The notes beneath the pieces are model-generated. The model did no database searches, was not told the DNA's origin, and saw only the letters and a program-made list of their open reading frames with translations. Positions 43,146 to 54,095 of a stretch of 64,000 bases of DNA are shown here, piece by piece. This DNA is from Psychrosphaera sp. F3M07 (GTDB lineage Bacteria > Pseudomonadota > Gammaproteobacteria > Enterobacterales > Alteromonadaceae): contig NZ_JAHKPJ010000015.1 in NCBI RefSeq assembly GCF_018860345.1, positions 21,403 through 85,402 of the forward strand. Direction: 5' to 3'. How positions within the stretch are numbered: position 1 is the stretch's first letter; each line of letters opens with the position of its first letter. The position numbers and the translations under genes are program-made.

Positions 43146-45827
43146 ATGGGAAAGTCTCTGGTCATAGTCGAGTCACCAGCAAAAGCAAAGACCATCAACA
43201 AGTATTTAGGCAAAGATTTTGTCGTAAAATCCAGTGTTGGTCATATTCGTGATCTCCCAACGTCAGGTGGTACGAAAAAACCAGCTGAACGTGTGTCAAC
43301 AAAAGGGTTGTCTGTAGAAGAAAAAGCAAAATTAAAAGCAGCAAAAGATAAAACTGCTTTAGTCAGCCGTATGGGGATAGACCCAGAAAACGGTTGGGCT
43401 GCTAAATATCAAATATTACCGGGTAAAGAGAAAGTTGTTGCGGAACTTAAAAAATTGGCAGCGTCAGCTGACCATATCTATCTCGCAACGGATTTGGACC
43501 GCGAAGGGGAAGCCATTGCTTGGCACCTGCGGGAAATCATAGGCGGTAATGAAGATAAATTTAAACGCGTTGTTTTTAACGAAATAACCAAAAGCGCAAT
43601 AAAACAAGCATTTGATAAACCTGGTGAATTAGATATACACCAAGTAAATGCTCAACAAGCACGCCGTTTCTTAGACCGTGTTGTTGGTTTTATGGTGTCG
43701 CCTTTGTTATGGAAAAAAATAGCACGAGGTTTGTCAGCGGGACGAGTTCAATCTGTAGCTGTTCGTCTTGTTGTTGAACGTGAAAGAGAAATTAAAGCGT
43801 TTATTCCAGAAGAGTTCTGGCGTTTGAATGTTGATACCTTTACCTCTAAAAAAGAACAAATCTTATTAGAAGTAAATAAACAACAAGGTAAAACCTTTAA
43901 ACCGACTAATAAAGATCAAATGGATGCGATATTAGCAGATATTAAAGGCCAGACATTTACGGTGTCTAACCGTGAAGACAAACCATCTAAAAGCAAACCA
44001 TCTGCTCCGTTTATAACGTCAACGTTACAACAAGCGGCGAGTACACGTTTGGGCTTTGGCGTAAAGAAAACCATGATGATGGCACAACGTTTATACGAAG
44101 CGGGTCACATTACTTATATGCGTACCGACTCCACTAACTTAAGTAGTGAAGCTGTTGGCGCTTGTCGTTTATTTATCCAAAGTGAATTTGGTGAAAAATA
44201 CTTACCTGCTAATGCACTGGTTTACGGTAGCAAAGAAGGAGCGCAAGAGGCGCATGAAGCGATTCGTCCTTCGAGTGTTGGTGTTCAAGCTTCACAATTA
44301 GTGGGCATGGAGCGAGATGCCGAGCGTTTGTATGAGTTGATTTGGAATCAATTTGTGGCGTGTCAAATGGTACCTGCGGAATATGACGTAACAAATGTAA
44401 CCGTTACTGCTGGTGATTTTGAACTTAAAGCTAAAGGTCGAGTGTTAAAATTTGACGGTTGGACAAGAGTGCAAACGGCCGTTAAAAAAGCCAATGATGA
44501 TAACATTGAATTACCAAATGTGAGTGTTGGAGACGTATTAGATGTAGCTGAATATCTACCAAAACAACACTTTACTAAACCTATTGCACGTTTCTCTGAA
44601 GCCAGCTTAGTTAAAGAATTAGAAAAACGTGGTATTGGTCGTCCATCTACGTACGCCTCTATCATCTCGACAATTCAAGACCGTGGATATGTACGATTAG
44701 ACAACCGTCGTTTTTACGCCGAAAAAATGGGCGAAATTGTTACCGACCGTTTAGTTGAAAACTTCACTGAGTTATTAAACTACGACTTTACTGCAAAAAT
44801 GGAAGGTCGTTTAGATGAAGTTGCGGATGGTGATTTACAATGGAAGAAGTTGTTAGATACCTTCTATAGTGAATTCCAAGAAAAACTAGTAGTGGCTTCA
44901 TCTGAAACAGATGAAGGCGGTATGCGTCAAAACTTACCGGTACCAACCGATATTGATTGCACTAAGTGTGGCCGCAAGATGAACATTCGTACTGCAAGTA
45001 CTGGTGTTTTCTTAGGTTGCTCTGGTTATGCATTGCCTCCAAAAGAACGTTGTACCAATACAATGAACTTAACCCATGGTGATGAAGCTGAAAATGTTTC
45101 TGATGAAGAATTAGAGACCGAAGCATTACGTCACATGAAACGTTGTCCTGTTTGTGAAACGGCAATGGACAGCTATTTAATTGACGAAACCAGAAAAATT
45201 CATATTTGTGGTAATAACCCAAGTTGTTCTGGTCATGTGGTTGAAAAGGGTGAGTTTAAAATTAAGGGCTATGATGGACCATTAATCGAATGTGATAAAT
45301 GTGGTTCGGATATGCAACTTAAGTCTGGCCGTTTTGGTAAGTATTTTGGCTGTACTGGCGAAGAGTGTAAAAACACGCGTAAATTACTAAGAAGTGGTGA
45401 AGCTGCGCCACCGAAAGAAGATCCGGTTCATTTACCGGAATTACCTTGTGTTAAGTCGGATGGGTATTTTGTTTTACGTGATGGCGCTGCAGGTTTGTTT
45501 ATGGCGGCCTCAACCTTCCCAAAATCTAGAGAAACTAGAGCACCATTAGTTGAAGAACTTGCTTTATATCGTGATCGCATTAGCCCTAAATTTTATTATT
45601 TAGCCGATGCACCAGCACAAGATCCAGATGGCAATAAATCAGTTGTTCGTTTTAGCCGGAAAACAAAACAACAATATGTCATGACGGAAAACAGTGAAGG
45701 TAAAGCGTCAGGTTGGAGTGCTTGGTTTACTGATGGTAAATGGGTAGAAGAAGATAAACGTAAGAAGCCTAAAGCGAAGGCAAAGCCAAAAGCTAAGGCA
45801 AAACCAGCCGCTAAGAAGAAAGATTAG
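43146..45827 (+). CDS. topA: DNA topoisomerase I
   Basis: An 893-residue type IA topoisomerase that relaxes negative supercoils. The Toprim domain opens [19 protein letters not shown] and contains [15 protein letters not shown]. The active-site Tyr324 lies in [12 protein letters not shown]. Three C-terminal Zn-finger units are present ([27 protein letters not shown]), followed by a C-terminal ribbon and a Lys/Ala-rich tail. Full length. Confidence 0.97.
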   Translation: MGKSLVIVESPAKAKTINKYLGKDFVVKSSVGHIRDLPTSGGTKKPAERVSTKGLSVEEKAKLKAAKDKTALVSRMGIDPENGWAAKYQILPGKEKVVAELKKLAASADHIYLATDLDREGEAIAWHLREIIGGNEDKFKRVVFNEITKSAIKQAFDKPGELDIHQVNAQQARRFLDRVVGFMVSPLLWKKIARGLSAGRVQSVAVRLVVEREREIKAFIPEEFWRLNVDTFTSKKEQILLEVNKQQGKTFKPTNKDQMDAILADIKGQTFTVSNREDKPSKSKPSAPFITSTLQQAASTRLGFGVKKTMMMAQRLYEAGHITYMRTDSTNLSSEAVGACRLFIQSEFGEKYLPANALVYGSKEGAQEAHEAIRPSSVGVQASQLVGMERDAERLYELIWNQFVACQMVPAEYDVTNVTVTAGDFELKAKGRVLKFDGWTRVQTAVKKANDDNIELPNVSVGDVLDVAEYLPKQHFTKPIARFSEASLVKELEKRGIGRPSTYASIISTIQDRGYVRLDNRRFYAEKMGEIVTDRLVENFTELLNYDFTAKMEGRLDEVADGDLQWKKLLDTFYSEFQEKLVVASSETDEGGMRQNLPVPTDIDCTKCGRKMNIRTASTGVFLGCSGYALPPKERCTNTMNLTHGDEAENVSDEELETEALRHMKRCPVCETAMDSYLIDETRKIHICGNNPSCSGHVVEKGEFKIKGYDGPLIECDKCGSDMQLKSGRFGKYFGCTGEECKNTRKLLRSGEAAPPKEDPVHLPELPCVKSDGYFVLRDGAAGLFMAASTFPKSRETRAPLVEELALYRDRISPKFYYLADAPAQDPDGNKSVVRFSRKTKQQYVMTENSEGKASGWSAWFTDGKWVEEDKRKKPKAKAKPKAKAKPAAKKKD

Positions 45828-45853
45828 TTAGTCCTGGTTAATATGTTAAATTA

Positions 45854-45880
45854 AAAAAGGCTTCCTTAGGAAGCCTTTTT
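45854..45880 (+). terminator. Rho-independent terminator after topA
   Basis: AAAAAGGCTTCC and GGAAGCCTTTTT pair perfectly around TTA. Confidence 0.92.
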
Positions 45881-45892
45881 GTTATTTATGTC

Positions 45893-45964
45893 ACTCGAAA
45901 CTCGAAACTCGAAACTCGAAACTCGAAACTCGAAACTCGAAACTCGAAACTCGAAACTCGAAAC
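45893..45964. repeat. Perfect ACTCGAA heptamer array abutting a stop codon
   Basis: About ten identical copies of ACTCGAA. The last unit touches the TAA stop codon of the minus-strand flavodoxin gene. Read with that gene, the sequence is TAA then GTTTCGA repeated. The unit contains no stop codon in any frame on that strand. Confidence 0.95.
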
Positions 45965-46405
45965 TTAAAGCCGTTTCACCCATTGTTCTAACCATGGTAA
46001 CGCCAATGTTTCGGGTTCTAGCGTTTGTACGGCATCTACTTTTAACATAAGGAACGCTTCTTTAGCTTGTAACTCAATAAACAATTCTTGCATTAAGTCG
46101 CCAGCCTGGCCGTAAGTGGTATAACTTGAATCACCTAGACATATGACGCCAAATAATTTACCCGTTTGCATCGGCATATTATTTTTAGCATTAAAATAAA
46201 AAGGTTCTATATTGGACGGGAGTTCGCCTTGTCCAGTAGTTGACGTAATAATTAAGATGGCATCTGCATTGTCCATATCAGGCGTCGAACATGGAATATT
46301 TAACATCACATTATGCCCAACTTCAGATAAAGTTGATTTAATTCGCTCTGCAAGTTCTTGTGCTGCACCAAATACACTGCCGCACATTATCGTAATATTC
46401 GCCAT
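45965..46405 (-). CDS. Flavodoxin-family protein (YqcA/MioC-like)
   Basis: A 146-residue flavodoxin fold. The FMN phosphate loop is present in altered form as CGSVFGAAQELAERI, and STTGQGELPSN is the 50s loop typical of MioC/YqcA. GDSSYTTYGQAG is the third loop. It lies just downstream of truC and yqcC, which points to YqcA. It likely carries electrons; the partner is unknown. Confidence 0.87.
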   Translation of the reverse strand: MANITIMCGSVFGAAQELAERIKSTLSEVGHNVMLNIPCSTPDMDNADAILIITSTTGQGELPSNIEPFYFNAKNNMPMQTGKLFGVICLGDSSYTTYGQAGDLMQELFIELQAKEAFLMLKVDAVQTLEPETLALPWLEQWVKRL

Positions 46406-46473
46406 GTTAAACCCACTATTAGTAAACTCGCTTTAACTTAACACAATGGTTTAAAAAGCATCAATAGTTAGGT

Positions 46474-47232
46474 TTAATAAATCAAGGCTGAATCTGGACT
46501 AAATAAATTAAATAAGTGCGTTAAAGTCGGATCTATATCAGCGCTAATATTTATAATCTCATTAGAGATTGGGTGTGGAAAAGATAAGTTTTTTGCAACG
46601 AGCGCTAAACGGTCTAATCCTAAATGTTCTTTTGCGGCTTTATTTTGTTTACCGTCGCCATGATTTGTATCACCAATAATGGGGTGGCGAATATGAGCCA
46701 TATGTCGTCTTAGTTGATGTTTTCGACCTGTATGGGGTGTTAACTCAACCAATGAATATCTAGTTTGAGCGTACCTTCCAGAAGGAAATGGTAACTCTAC
46801 CTGTGCTAGTCTACGTAAGCTGGTTTGTGCAGATTGTGGTTCTTTATCTTTATTGGCTTTTTTATCTGACTTTTTATCTAAAATTTCTTTTAAAGCGTAA
46901 TCAATATGTAATTGTTCTGGGCAAGTACCCCGTATGACAGCTAAATAGGTTTTCGAGACTAAACCGGCAATAAATAACTCAGACATTTTACGAGCTACCT
47001 CAGATGACAAAGCAAACAATAAAACCCCCGAGGTTGGCCTATCCAAACGATGAACGGGATAAACATGTTGACCAATTAAATCTCTGGTCAGTTGCATGGC
47101 AAATAAAGTTTCGCGTTTATCTATCTCACTACGATGAACTAACAAACCAGATGGTTTATCGATGGCGACCAAATATTCATCTTGGTACAAAATTGTAAGC
47201 TCGGGTGCTGATTCAAAAACAACTTTTCTCAT
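46474..47232 (-). CDS. truC: tRNA pseudouridine(65) synthase TruC
   Basis: A 252-residue RluA-family synthase without an S4 domain. The start is directly catalytic (LTILYQDEYLVAIDKPSGLLVH) and Asp64 lies in VHRLDRPTSG. TPHTGRKHQLRRHM follows. Length and the adjacent yqcC identify TruC, which modifies U65 in tRNA. The start touches the yqcC stop codon, so the pair is coupled. A Lys/Asp-rich insert (KKSDKKANKDKEP) is slightly unusual. Confidence 0.93.
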   Translation of the reverse strand: MRKVVFESAPELTILYQDEYLVAIDKPSGLLVHRSEIDKRETLFAMQLTRDLIGQHVYPVHRLDRPTSGVLLFALSSEVARKMSELFIAGLVSKTYLAVIRGTCPEQLHIDYALKEILDKKSDKKANKDKEPQSAQTSLRRLAQVELPFPSGRYAQTRYSLVELTPHTGRKHQLRRHMAHIRHPIIGDTNHGDGKQNKAAKEHLGLDRLALVAKNLSFPHPISNEIINISADIDPTLTHLFNLFSPDSALIY

Positions 47233-47559
47233 TTACTCACCACGGCTAATAAGTTGATCGAGTGACTTAATTGTTGCTAACAGGGGGGTAATTGTTTTGT
47301 TTTTGTGTTTAAGTGACTCGTCTGCCATTGGGTAAATGTTCATGTTTGATGGTAAGTTTGTTTTGTTATTGACTAAATCAGTCATTTTAGGAATAAAGAT
47401 AAACTGTAACCATTGCTCAAAACGTAAAGTATCAACCGCGAAAGGTTCAGTGCTAGACAATTGATCCATTGATGGCGTCTCGTTACTCCATAAATTACAT
47501 TGTTTTAAATCAATCGTTAATTGGGCTAACAAACTGGCGCATTGATGATGAATAGACAT
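47233..47559 (-). CDS. yqcC: YqcC (DUF446)
   Basis: A 108-residue protein of the YqcC/DUF446 family: LLAQLTIDLKQCNLWSNETPS, LSSTEPFAVDTLRFEQWLQFIFIPKM and LPSNMNIYPMADE. Function unknown. The second ATG (47559) gives the family length; ten extra residues from the longer frame look spurious. It is followed immediately by truC. Confidence 0.9.
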   Translation of the reverse strand: MSIHHQCASLLAQLTIDLKQCNLWSNETPSMDQLSSTEPFAVDTLRFEQWLQFIFIPKMTDLVNNKTNLPSNMNIYPMADESLKHKNKTITPLLATIKSLDQLISRGE

Positions 47560-47683
47560 ATTAATAACAATAATAAAATAAAAACCCATATTACCATCTG
47601 ATTAATAATCCATATACGTCCCAACCAACAAAATATATAATGCGCAAGAAATTAAACTCTAAAGATTGTGAAAGGTTTTGTTT

Positions 47684-48748
47684 ATGTCTGCCAGTTCTGC
47701 CAATAACCCAGTTCCAACGTTGTCTTCCTTAATGGAAAGTGCCAATGCTCAGTGGCGGGTTTATGATCTAGGACGAAAAATCCAGTCAATTTCCAAAGCA
47801 GAATTTACCGCCGTCGAAAATGGACAAAAACCTTACCCATACCCAATTCAAAAAAAAGCACGTTTTGCTATGGTATTTTGGGACCAAGATGAAAAAGGTC
47901 CGCAAGCTAAAGCGAATCCGTTTATTTGGTTTTTACAATTTGATTTAGATGAAATTGGTTTGTTAAAACTGCAACAAAGAGATCATTATATTTCTATGGT
48001 TATTAAAGAGTTGGGCAGTAAAATGCTGGACTCGAATAACCAACAATCTGAACTTGATAATCATCCTTATAGTTTTACACCAGATCAAAACCGCCAAGCG
48101 GCGTTTAATGCAAAAGTTAAAGTGGCGCTGAAACAACCTGCTTCAATGCATTATGAACATGTACAAGCATTTTTTGCAGGACAAATTGACGCAGATAAAT
48201 GGCAAGAATTAACAGTTCAAGGTATCGCTGATTTTACTGCAAGAATCGACCAAGCGAATAACGAATCTGACTTAATCAAACATTTACCAGAGTTATCTAT
48301 TCAGACGTTATGTGCTATTGGTGCGACGTTGGAACATGATCAGATTGGACTAGCGTTAACGCAACGTATCGTCGAAGTGCAAAATCGAGCACTGGAAGAA
48401 AATGACAATGAACAAGTTTTACATTTATTACGTTGTCTTGCCGGAAGTTCAGCAAAAGCGATTGTTTTAGCACAGTTAAAAAAATTATTAATTAGTGCAG
48501 AAAGTGCAGAAGAAACTCTGTTTATTGTCATTGCTGGACGTTTTTGGCAATACTTCGATGATAAAGCGTTGTTGCATTTATTTTTTGAAAAAGCGGCTAC
48601 CAATACCAATAAACACCTTTTTGGAGGCTTGTTTATCGACTTGGTCGCGATCCCTTCAGTGCGTCAACATATATTAAGTTTATTACGAGATCCAACTAGA
48701 CCTGAAGCCGTGTCTGTAGCGATTGGAACCGTTTTTGGTAAACAATAA
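47684..48748 (+). CDS. DUF3549 family protein
   Basis: A 354-residue soluble protein. The N-terminal segment TLSSLMESANAQWRVYDLGRKIQSI and the PFIWFLQFDLDEIGLLKLQQRD stretch fit DUF3549, common in Shewanella and Vibrio. The C-terminal half is a run of helical repeats. Function unknown. ATG 47684 has AAGG eight bases upstream. Confidence 0.83.
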   Translation: MSASSANNPVPTLSSLMESANAQWRVYDLGRKIQSISKAEFTAVENGQKPYPYPIQKKARFAMVFWDQDEKGPQAKANPFIWFLQFDLDEIGLLKLQQRDHYISMVIKELGSKMLDSNNQQSELDNHPYSFTPDQNRQAAFNAKVKVALKQPASMHYEHVQAFFAGQIDADKWQELTVQGIADFTARIDQANNESDLIKHLPELSIQTLCAIGATLEHDQIGLALTQRIVEVQNRALEENDNEQVLHLLRCLAGSSAKAIVLAQLKKLLISAESAEETLFIVIAGRFWQYFDDKALLHLFFEKAATNTNKHLFGGLFIDLVAIPSVRQHILSLLRDPTRPEAVSVAIGTVFGKQ

Positions 48749-48756
48749 ACGAGTTT

Positions 48757-49206
48757 TTAGTGAACGTTGTCTACGAAGCTTTTAATCTCATTGATAATGG
48801 CATGGACACCGTTTGCTCTTGATGGGCTAAGTTGATTTAATAAGTTGAGCTGAGCAAAATAATTATCTAGATTGAACTCAATTATTTGTGTTTTCGTTTT
48901 ATTGTTAAATGCAGCTAAAACCACGGCAATTAATCCTTTCACAATTTTTGCGTCGGACGTTGCTGCTAAACTTAATGTTTGGTTATGCCATTGATGTACT
49001 AACCACACTTTACTTTCGCAACCAGACACTAAGTATTCATCTAATTGGTGATCTATAGGTAAAATTGGTAGTTTTTTCCCTAATAACATTAGCTGTCTAA
49101 ACTTTTCTTCCCAATTTTTTAGCGGAGAAAATAACTCTATAACGGCTACTTCGTTTAACTCAAATTGCTCACCAAGTTCTATTATTATTTTTGGATTGGT
49201 TGGCAT
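48757..49206 (-). CDS. csdE: SufE-family sulfur acceptor CsdE
   Basis: A 149-residue sulfur acceptor. The active Cys63 lies in VSGCESKVWL and the loop after it is typical. It accepts persulfide from the desulfurase encoded 22 bases upstream, as CsdA-CsdE do in E. coli. SufE itself is an alternative name; the lack of other suf genes favours CsdE. Confidence 0.9.
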   Translation of the reverse strand: MPTNPKIIIELGEQFELNEVAVIELFSPLKNWEEKFRQLMLLGKKLPILPIDHQLDEYLVSGCESKVWLVHQWHNQTLSLAATSDAKIVKGLIAVVLAAFNNKTKTQIIEFNLDNYFAQLNLLNQLSPSRANGVHAIINEIKSFVDNVH

Positions 49207-49228
49207 TAAAACCTCTCTAATTGCATTG

Positions 49229-50443
49229 TTAGCAGCATAATATATCTAATGATTTTCTTAGTGCGTTAATAAACCCATCTACATCTGATTTATCGTTATA
49301 AATGGCCAAAGAGACTCTTACTGTGCCATTAACTTTTAACGCCTGCATTAATGGCATTGCGCAATGATGACCACACCTTACCGCAATGTTCTGTTCATTT
49401 AATAATGCACCAATATCAGCAACAGATTCTCCGTCAACAACAAATGAAATTACACCAATATTATTTTCGGTTGAACCTAATAATCGTACTTTGTCGATTT
49501 GTGATAATTGAGAAATCAGATAATTATATAAATCGGAGGTGCTCGCCAATTCGTGTTGAGTTTGTTCATTTTGCATAAATTTCACTGCAGCATCAAAGCC
49601 CAAAACTCCTGATATATTTGGCGTTCCTGTTTCTAACAGTGCAGGAATAGGGCGGAAGGAGGTTTTCTCTATGGTGACCGATTGGATCATTTCCCCACCA
49701 AAGTGAAATGGATTCACCTCATGTTTGATATCTTCAGCGATATACAAAACGCCAATACCTGTAGGCCCATACATTTTATGGCCAGAAAAGGTATAAAAAT
49801 CACAGCCAATATCCTGCACGTCTACCTTTATATGAGCAACAGCCTGTGCTCCATCAACTAATACGGTTGCACCTACTTGTTTGGCTAATTCAGTAAGCTG
49901 TTTAATAGGGTGTATATTACCTAACGCGTTTGAGCAGTGTTGAACTGCAACTAACTTAGGTTTTTTATCCATAAGATTCTGGTAATGAGCTAAATCAAGA
50001 TCGCCATTTTCTAATACGTTCACCACTTCAAAATTGGCTCCTTTACGCAGAGCTAATTGTTGCCACGGCACAAAATTAGCGTGATGTTCTGACCCTAATA
50101 CGACAATAGTATCACCATCTGAAATATGTGTTTCGCCCCAAGCATAAGCAACTAAATTTATACTTTCAGTGGTGCCTTTAGTCCAAACAATGTTTGTATC
50201 GCTTTTAGCTCCAATGAAGTTTGCTAGATTCACTCTGGCTTGTTCGTATCGTGCGGTAACTTGGTTTGCTGTGTTATAGGATCCCCGATGAACATTCGCA
50301 TTTTGATGTTGATAAAAGTGAGTTATAACATCAATAACAGATTGAGGTTTTTGCGTAGTCGCAGCATTATCAAGATATATGAAGGGGGTCGGTGTATTGA
50401 GTTCTTGATTGGAAAATAGAGTAAACTGGCTGCGTATTGACAT
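49229..50443 (-). CDS. csdA: Cysteine desulfurase CsdA
   Basis: A 404-residue group II PLP desulfurase (CsdA/SufS type). YLDNAATTQKPQ opens the fold, GSEHHANFVPWQ holds the His pair, FSGHKMYGPTG contains the PLP Lys, and AVRCGHHCAMPLM carries the reactive Cys in a short loop. It supplies sulfur to the SufE-like partner encoded next. Confidence 0.95.
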   Translation of the reverse strand: MSIRSQFTLFSNQELNTPTPFIYLDNAATTQKPQSVIDVITHFYQHQNANVHRGSYNTANQVTARYEQARVNLANFIGAKSDTNIVWTKGTTESINLVAYAWGETHISDGDTIVVLGSEHHANFVPWQQLALRKGANFEVVNVLENGDLDLAHYQNLMDKKPKLVAVQHCSNALGNIHPIKQLTELAKQVGATVLVDGAQAVAHIKVDVQDIGCDFYTFSGHKMYGPTGIGVLYIAEDIKHEVNPFHFGGEMIQSVTIEKTSFRPIPALLETGTPNISGVLGFDAAVKFMQNEQTQHELASTSDLYNYLISQLSQIDKVRLLGSTENNIGVISFVVDGESVADIGALLNEQNIAVRCGHHCAMPLMQALKVNGTVRVSLAIYNDKSDVDGFINALRKSLDILCC

Positions 50444-50663
50444 AATTCATTGGGCAAATACAAAAGGTAAAACCAGTATACCATTTTGTTTTCTGCTTAA
50501 CATTTTCAATTCAACGAATCTTTTTATTAGTCCCTTAATTAAAAAAACGGAATTAAAACAAGTAATAATATATGCAGTTTCAATTTACATTAATTGATTA
50601 TTAGGTAAATTGAATGTTAGCGTTTTATCAGGTGTAGTTTGGTTTTAATTTTTAGGTTGTACA

Positions 50664-52337
50664 ATGGCAGAAGAAAACATAACCGAAATAGAGTTTGAAG
50701 GAAGGGGACGTAACGTTTTTCTTGTCGTTGTGTGTAATACAGTCACGAAATTATTAGATCAAAACACAATCGTAAACCTATTTGAGCAAAGTAAATATCG
50801 CAATTGTGCTAAACAGTTGGAAAAACTATCAGATTTTATAACCACTACAAATGAATTAATTGAGAAAATTCAACAACACCAAGACCGAATTCAAAAAGTA
50901 GACTTTCATTTTGCCACTATCCTTGATGCCAGTATTAGTTTTGAAATCAGTGAAGACTTAATGTCTGCAACAGCCAATGTTGTTACTGCACAAGGCGGAA
51001 AACGCCTGTCTATGGCTGAGATTAAAAGGGCGTGTTTAGAACACAATATTAAATTTGGCTTAAAAACCACATTAGTAAAACGATTATTAAAAAATGTCAG
51101 AGGATTGCCGCCAGGTACTAAAGTCAAACAATTATTAGTGAAAGGTAAACCCGCCAGTGATGGGATAGATGCAGAGCTAAAGCCGAAAGTAAATATGTTC
51201 GGTGAGCAGTTAAGACAGCATAGAATTAACCCAGACGGTTCGTTTAACTTAAGGGATTTAGGTGAAATAGAAACGGTTAAAAAAGGGCAAGTGGTTGCGT
51301 ATAAAACACAACCTAGTAAAGGCTTAGAAGGTAAAGACATACTTGGCAATGTACTAATTCCAACGCCAGGCAATGATTTTGAATTAAAAGCAACTCAAGG
51401 CACAGAAATTTCAGAAGAAGATCCAAACTGTTTAGTCGCCATTTGTGAAGGTATGTTAAGAAAAACAGGGGAGAAATTAGTCGTTGATGACGTGTTTGTG
51501 ATTAATGAGCTAACCGCAAAACAAGGCCATATAGATTTTCATGGTTCTGTGATCATAGAAGGTGACGTTGCTGCGGAGATGAAAATTGAGGCGACCGGGG
51601 ATGTATATGTAGGTGGTTTTGTTGAATCAGCGATTATTCGCTGTCATGGCAACTTAACAATAATTGGCGGTTGCGTTGGACATATTGTTAATAAAGGTAC
51701 AAAAAGTGAACTAGAGACTGATCTAAGTTGTGAGTTGGTTTCTGGCCAAAATATTAATGTGGATTTTGCGAGCCAAGTGTTTTTTAGATGTAAATTTGAT
51801 GTGATGGCCAATAAGTATTTAGCTAATTGTAAAGTGGTGGCTAAAAGCCTAATTGTTGGTGATCCCGAAAAACCTCAGGGTAAAGTCATAGGTGGTAAGT
51901 TCACGTTAAGTAAATTGTTAAACGTTGGTATATTGGGTGGGAGCGAAACTAACATACCTGTAGATATTAATATGAACAGGGTATACGACGTATTTTTACA
52001 AAAAGAGCATGAGTTGTGGGAGTGGACAAACGTCTTAGAACAACGAGTTGGAGAGTTGAAGAAAAAAATTTCAACGATAGACAATCCTACTGAAAAAACC
52101 ATTGAAGATAAAAAGTTACTTATTTTAATTACCAAAGTGAAAAAATATATCTATTTCCGTCGAGTATTAATTGAAAAACGAGCAGACTATATCAACGAAA
52201 TAAAAGTGTTAGCGCATAGGCAGTTATATAGAAATGTTTCAGTTAAAATTGGTCAGAAAGCCATGATCACAAATGAACGTAAAAGTGCCAGTGTTATTCG
52301 AAAGTTAGACTCCAATATAGTGATAGAACCACTGTAA
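50664..52337 (+). CDS. DUF342 (FapA) family protein
   Basis: A 557-residue polymer-like beta protein of the FapA family. GKDILGN with preceding GQVVAYKTQPSKG, then a right-handed beta-helix-like stretch (GHIDFHGSVIIEGDV, GDVYVGGFVESAIIRCHGNLTIIGGCVGH), are the hallmark. The C-terminal part is a coiled coil (HELWEWTNVLEQRVGELKKKI). The role is unclear; relatives are linked to polar development and flagellar assembly in Vibrio. Confidence 0.9.
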   Translation: MAEENITEIEFEGRGRNVFLVVVCNTVTKLLDQNTIVNLFEQSKYRNCAKQLEKLSDFITTTNELIEKIQQHQDRIQKVDFHFATILDASISFEISEDLMSATANVVTAQGGKRLSMAEIKRACLEHNIKFGLKTTLVKRLLKNVRGLPPGTKVKQLLVKGKPASDGIDAELKPKVNMFGEQLRQHRINPDGSFNLRDLGEIETVKKGQVVAYKTQPSKGLEGKDILGNVLIPTPGNDFELKATQGTEISEEDPNCLVAICEGMLRKTGEKLVVDDVFVINELTAKQGHIDFHGSVIIEGDVAAEMKIEATGDVYVGGFVESAIIRCHGNLTIIGGCVGHIVNKGTKSELETDLSCELVSGQNINVDFASQVFFRCKFDVMANKYLANCKVVAKSLIVGDPEKPQGKVIGGKFTLSKLLNVGILGGSETNIPVDINMNRVYDVFLQKEHELWEWTNVLEQRVGELKKKISTIDNPTEKTIEDKKLLILITKVKKYIYFRRVLIEKRADYINEIKVLAHRQLYRNVSVKIGQKAMITNERKSASVIRKLDSNIVIEPL

Positions 52338-52360
52338 AAAAATTAAAATGTAGCTATAAA

Positions 52361-52387
52361 AAAAGGCAGCGATTAGCTGCCTTTTTT
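52361..52387. terminator. Bidirectional Rho-independent terminator
   Basis: AAAAGGCAGC pairs with GCTGCCTTTT around GATTA. It lies between the convergent FapA-family gene and gltA and serves both. Confidence 0.9.
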
Positions 52388-52404
52388 GATCCTAAGCCGA
52401 GTTT

Positions 52405-53691
52405 TTATCGGTCTGTAGGAGCAACATAATCACGTTTCGCTGCACCAGTATATAACTGACGAGGACGACCTATTTTTTGGCCTTCTTCGCTTAACATTTC
52501 GTCCCAATGGCTAATCCAACCAACAGTACGAGACATTGCAAAGATAACAGTGAACATGCTAGTAGGAATACCGATAGCTTTTAAGATAATACCTGAGTAG
52601 AAATCTACATTAGGGTATAACTTCTTAGATACAAAGTATTCATCTTCCAATGCAATTCGTTCTAGTTCCATTGCAACGTCTAACAATGGATCACTAACGT
52701 TTAATGCAGACAATACTTCATGACATGTTTGACGCATAACTTTTGCGCGAGGGTCGAAGTTTTTGTAAACACGGTGACCGAAGCCCATTAAGCGGAATGG
52801 GTCAGCTTTGTCTTTTGCTCTTGCAACAAACTCAGGAATTTTATCAACACTACCGATTTGTTTTAACATGTTTAAACATGCTTCGTTAGCGCCGCCGTGA
52901 GCAGGTCCCCATAAAGATGCGATACCAGCAGCAATACATGCATAAGGGTTAGCGCCAGAAGAACCAGCTAAACGCACTGTTGATGTCGAAGCATTTTGCT
53001 CATGGTCCGCATGTAACATGAAGATTTTATCCATTGCATCAGCAAGGATAGGGTTAACTTTATAATCTTCAGCAGGTACAGAGAACATCATGTTTAAGAA
53101 GTTTTCTGAATAAGAAAGGTTGTTGCGTGGGTATACAAACGGTTGACCGATACTGTATTTATAAGCCATAGCTGCAATAGTTGGTAACTTAGCAATTAAG
53201 CGGTACGAACTACGTTGACGTTGTTTAGGATCAGAGATGTCTAAATCATCATGATAAAAGCTAGACATAGCACCAACAACACCACATAACATCGCCATTG
53301 GATGTGCATCTACAACAAAACCATTAAAGAATGTAGCAATCTTTTCATGGATCATAGTGTGGTTTTTAATTGTATTTTCAAATGTTACTAATTTTTCAGG
53401 GCTTGGTAATTCACCATGAAGTAATAAATAACATAATTCGATATAGTTAGAACCATCAGCTAATTGCTCGATTGGGTAACCACGATGTAATAACACACCT
53501 TTATCACCATCGATATAAGTGATTTTAGATTGACATGATGCAGTTGCTAAAAAGCCTGGGTCATAGGTGAAAACGCCTTTTGAACCTAACGTTCTCACGT
53601 CAATAACATCATTACCAGCTGTACCAGACATCATTGGCAGTTCGAATGCGTCTTGTCCAGTGATTTGAACGGTGACCTTCTTATCTGTCAT
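52405..53691 (-). CDS. gltA: Citrate synthase GltA
   Basis: A 428-residue type II (hexameric, NADH-sensitive) citrate synthase, first step of the TCA cycle. ATG 53691 gives [12 protein letters not shown]; the five earlier residues in the frame are not needed. The active-site residues are in [28 protein letters not shown] and the late [11 protein letters not shown]. It is divergent from the sdh-suc operon, as in E. coli. Confidence 0.97.
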   Translation of the reverse strand: MTDKKVTVQITGQDAFELPMMSGTAGNDVIDVRTLGSKGVFTYDPGFLATASCQSKITYIDGDKGVLLHRGYPIEQLADGSNYIELCYLLLHGELPSPEKLVTFENTIKNHTMIHEKIATFFNGFVVDAHPMAMLCGVVGAMSSFYHDDLDISDPKQRQRSSYRLIAKLPTIAAMAYKYSIGQPFVYPRNNLSYSENFLNMMFSVPAEDYKVNPILADAMDKIFMLHADHEQNASTSTVRLAGSSGANPYACIAAGIASLWGPAHGGANEACLNMLKQIGSVDKIPEFVARAKDKADPFRLMGFGHRVYKNFDPRAKVMRQTCHEVLSALNVSDPLLDVAMELERIALEDEYFVSKKLYPNVDFYSGIILKAIGIPTSMFTVIFAMSRTVGWISHWDEMLSEEGQKIGRPRQLYTGAAKRDYVAPTDR

Positions 53692-54095
53692 GCATGCTCT
53701 CCTCAAATTGTTGTTTTATAATTGTTACTAGTCACTAAATGTATTATTGAATTCAACATTTGTCACATAGTTAATTTTGAAAATCCAGCCATTGTAACTA
53801 CAAAATAGAGTAAAAAGTCAATTTTATTGCACAAATGGTGAATAATTATACGAAAGTATAACTTATTAGCTATTTTTTGTACGCATGAAATTCTTTAACA
53901 CATTAAATTTAAACAGAAATTGCCATATTGATTTTGGCTATATATACTGAGTCGCACTGCACACGTATTCAATGCAGTTTTTATAAGGGTTGAACATCAT
54001 TTCATTGGCGTTCATTTTTATAAAAAAAATGGGGTGATTCATTTACTTATGGATCAGACATAAAAATAATAAACAGCTCGGATAGGCATGCAACC
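53692..54095. other. Divergent gltA/sdhC control region
   Basis: 404 bases of AT-rich DNA carrying the gltA and sdhC promoters. A near-consensus sdhC promoter is listed separately. I could not pick the gltA promoter or assign ArcA, Crp or Fnr sites by eye. Confidence 0.55.
53920..53948 (+). promoter_or_regulatory. Sigma70 promoter for sdhCDAB-suc
   Basis: TTGCCA (53920-53925), a 17-base spacer and TATACT (53943-53948). It predicts a leader of about 140 bases before the sdhC GTG. Confidence 0.65.
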
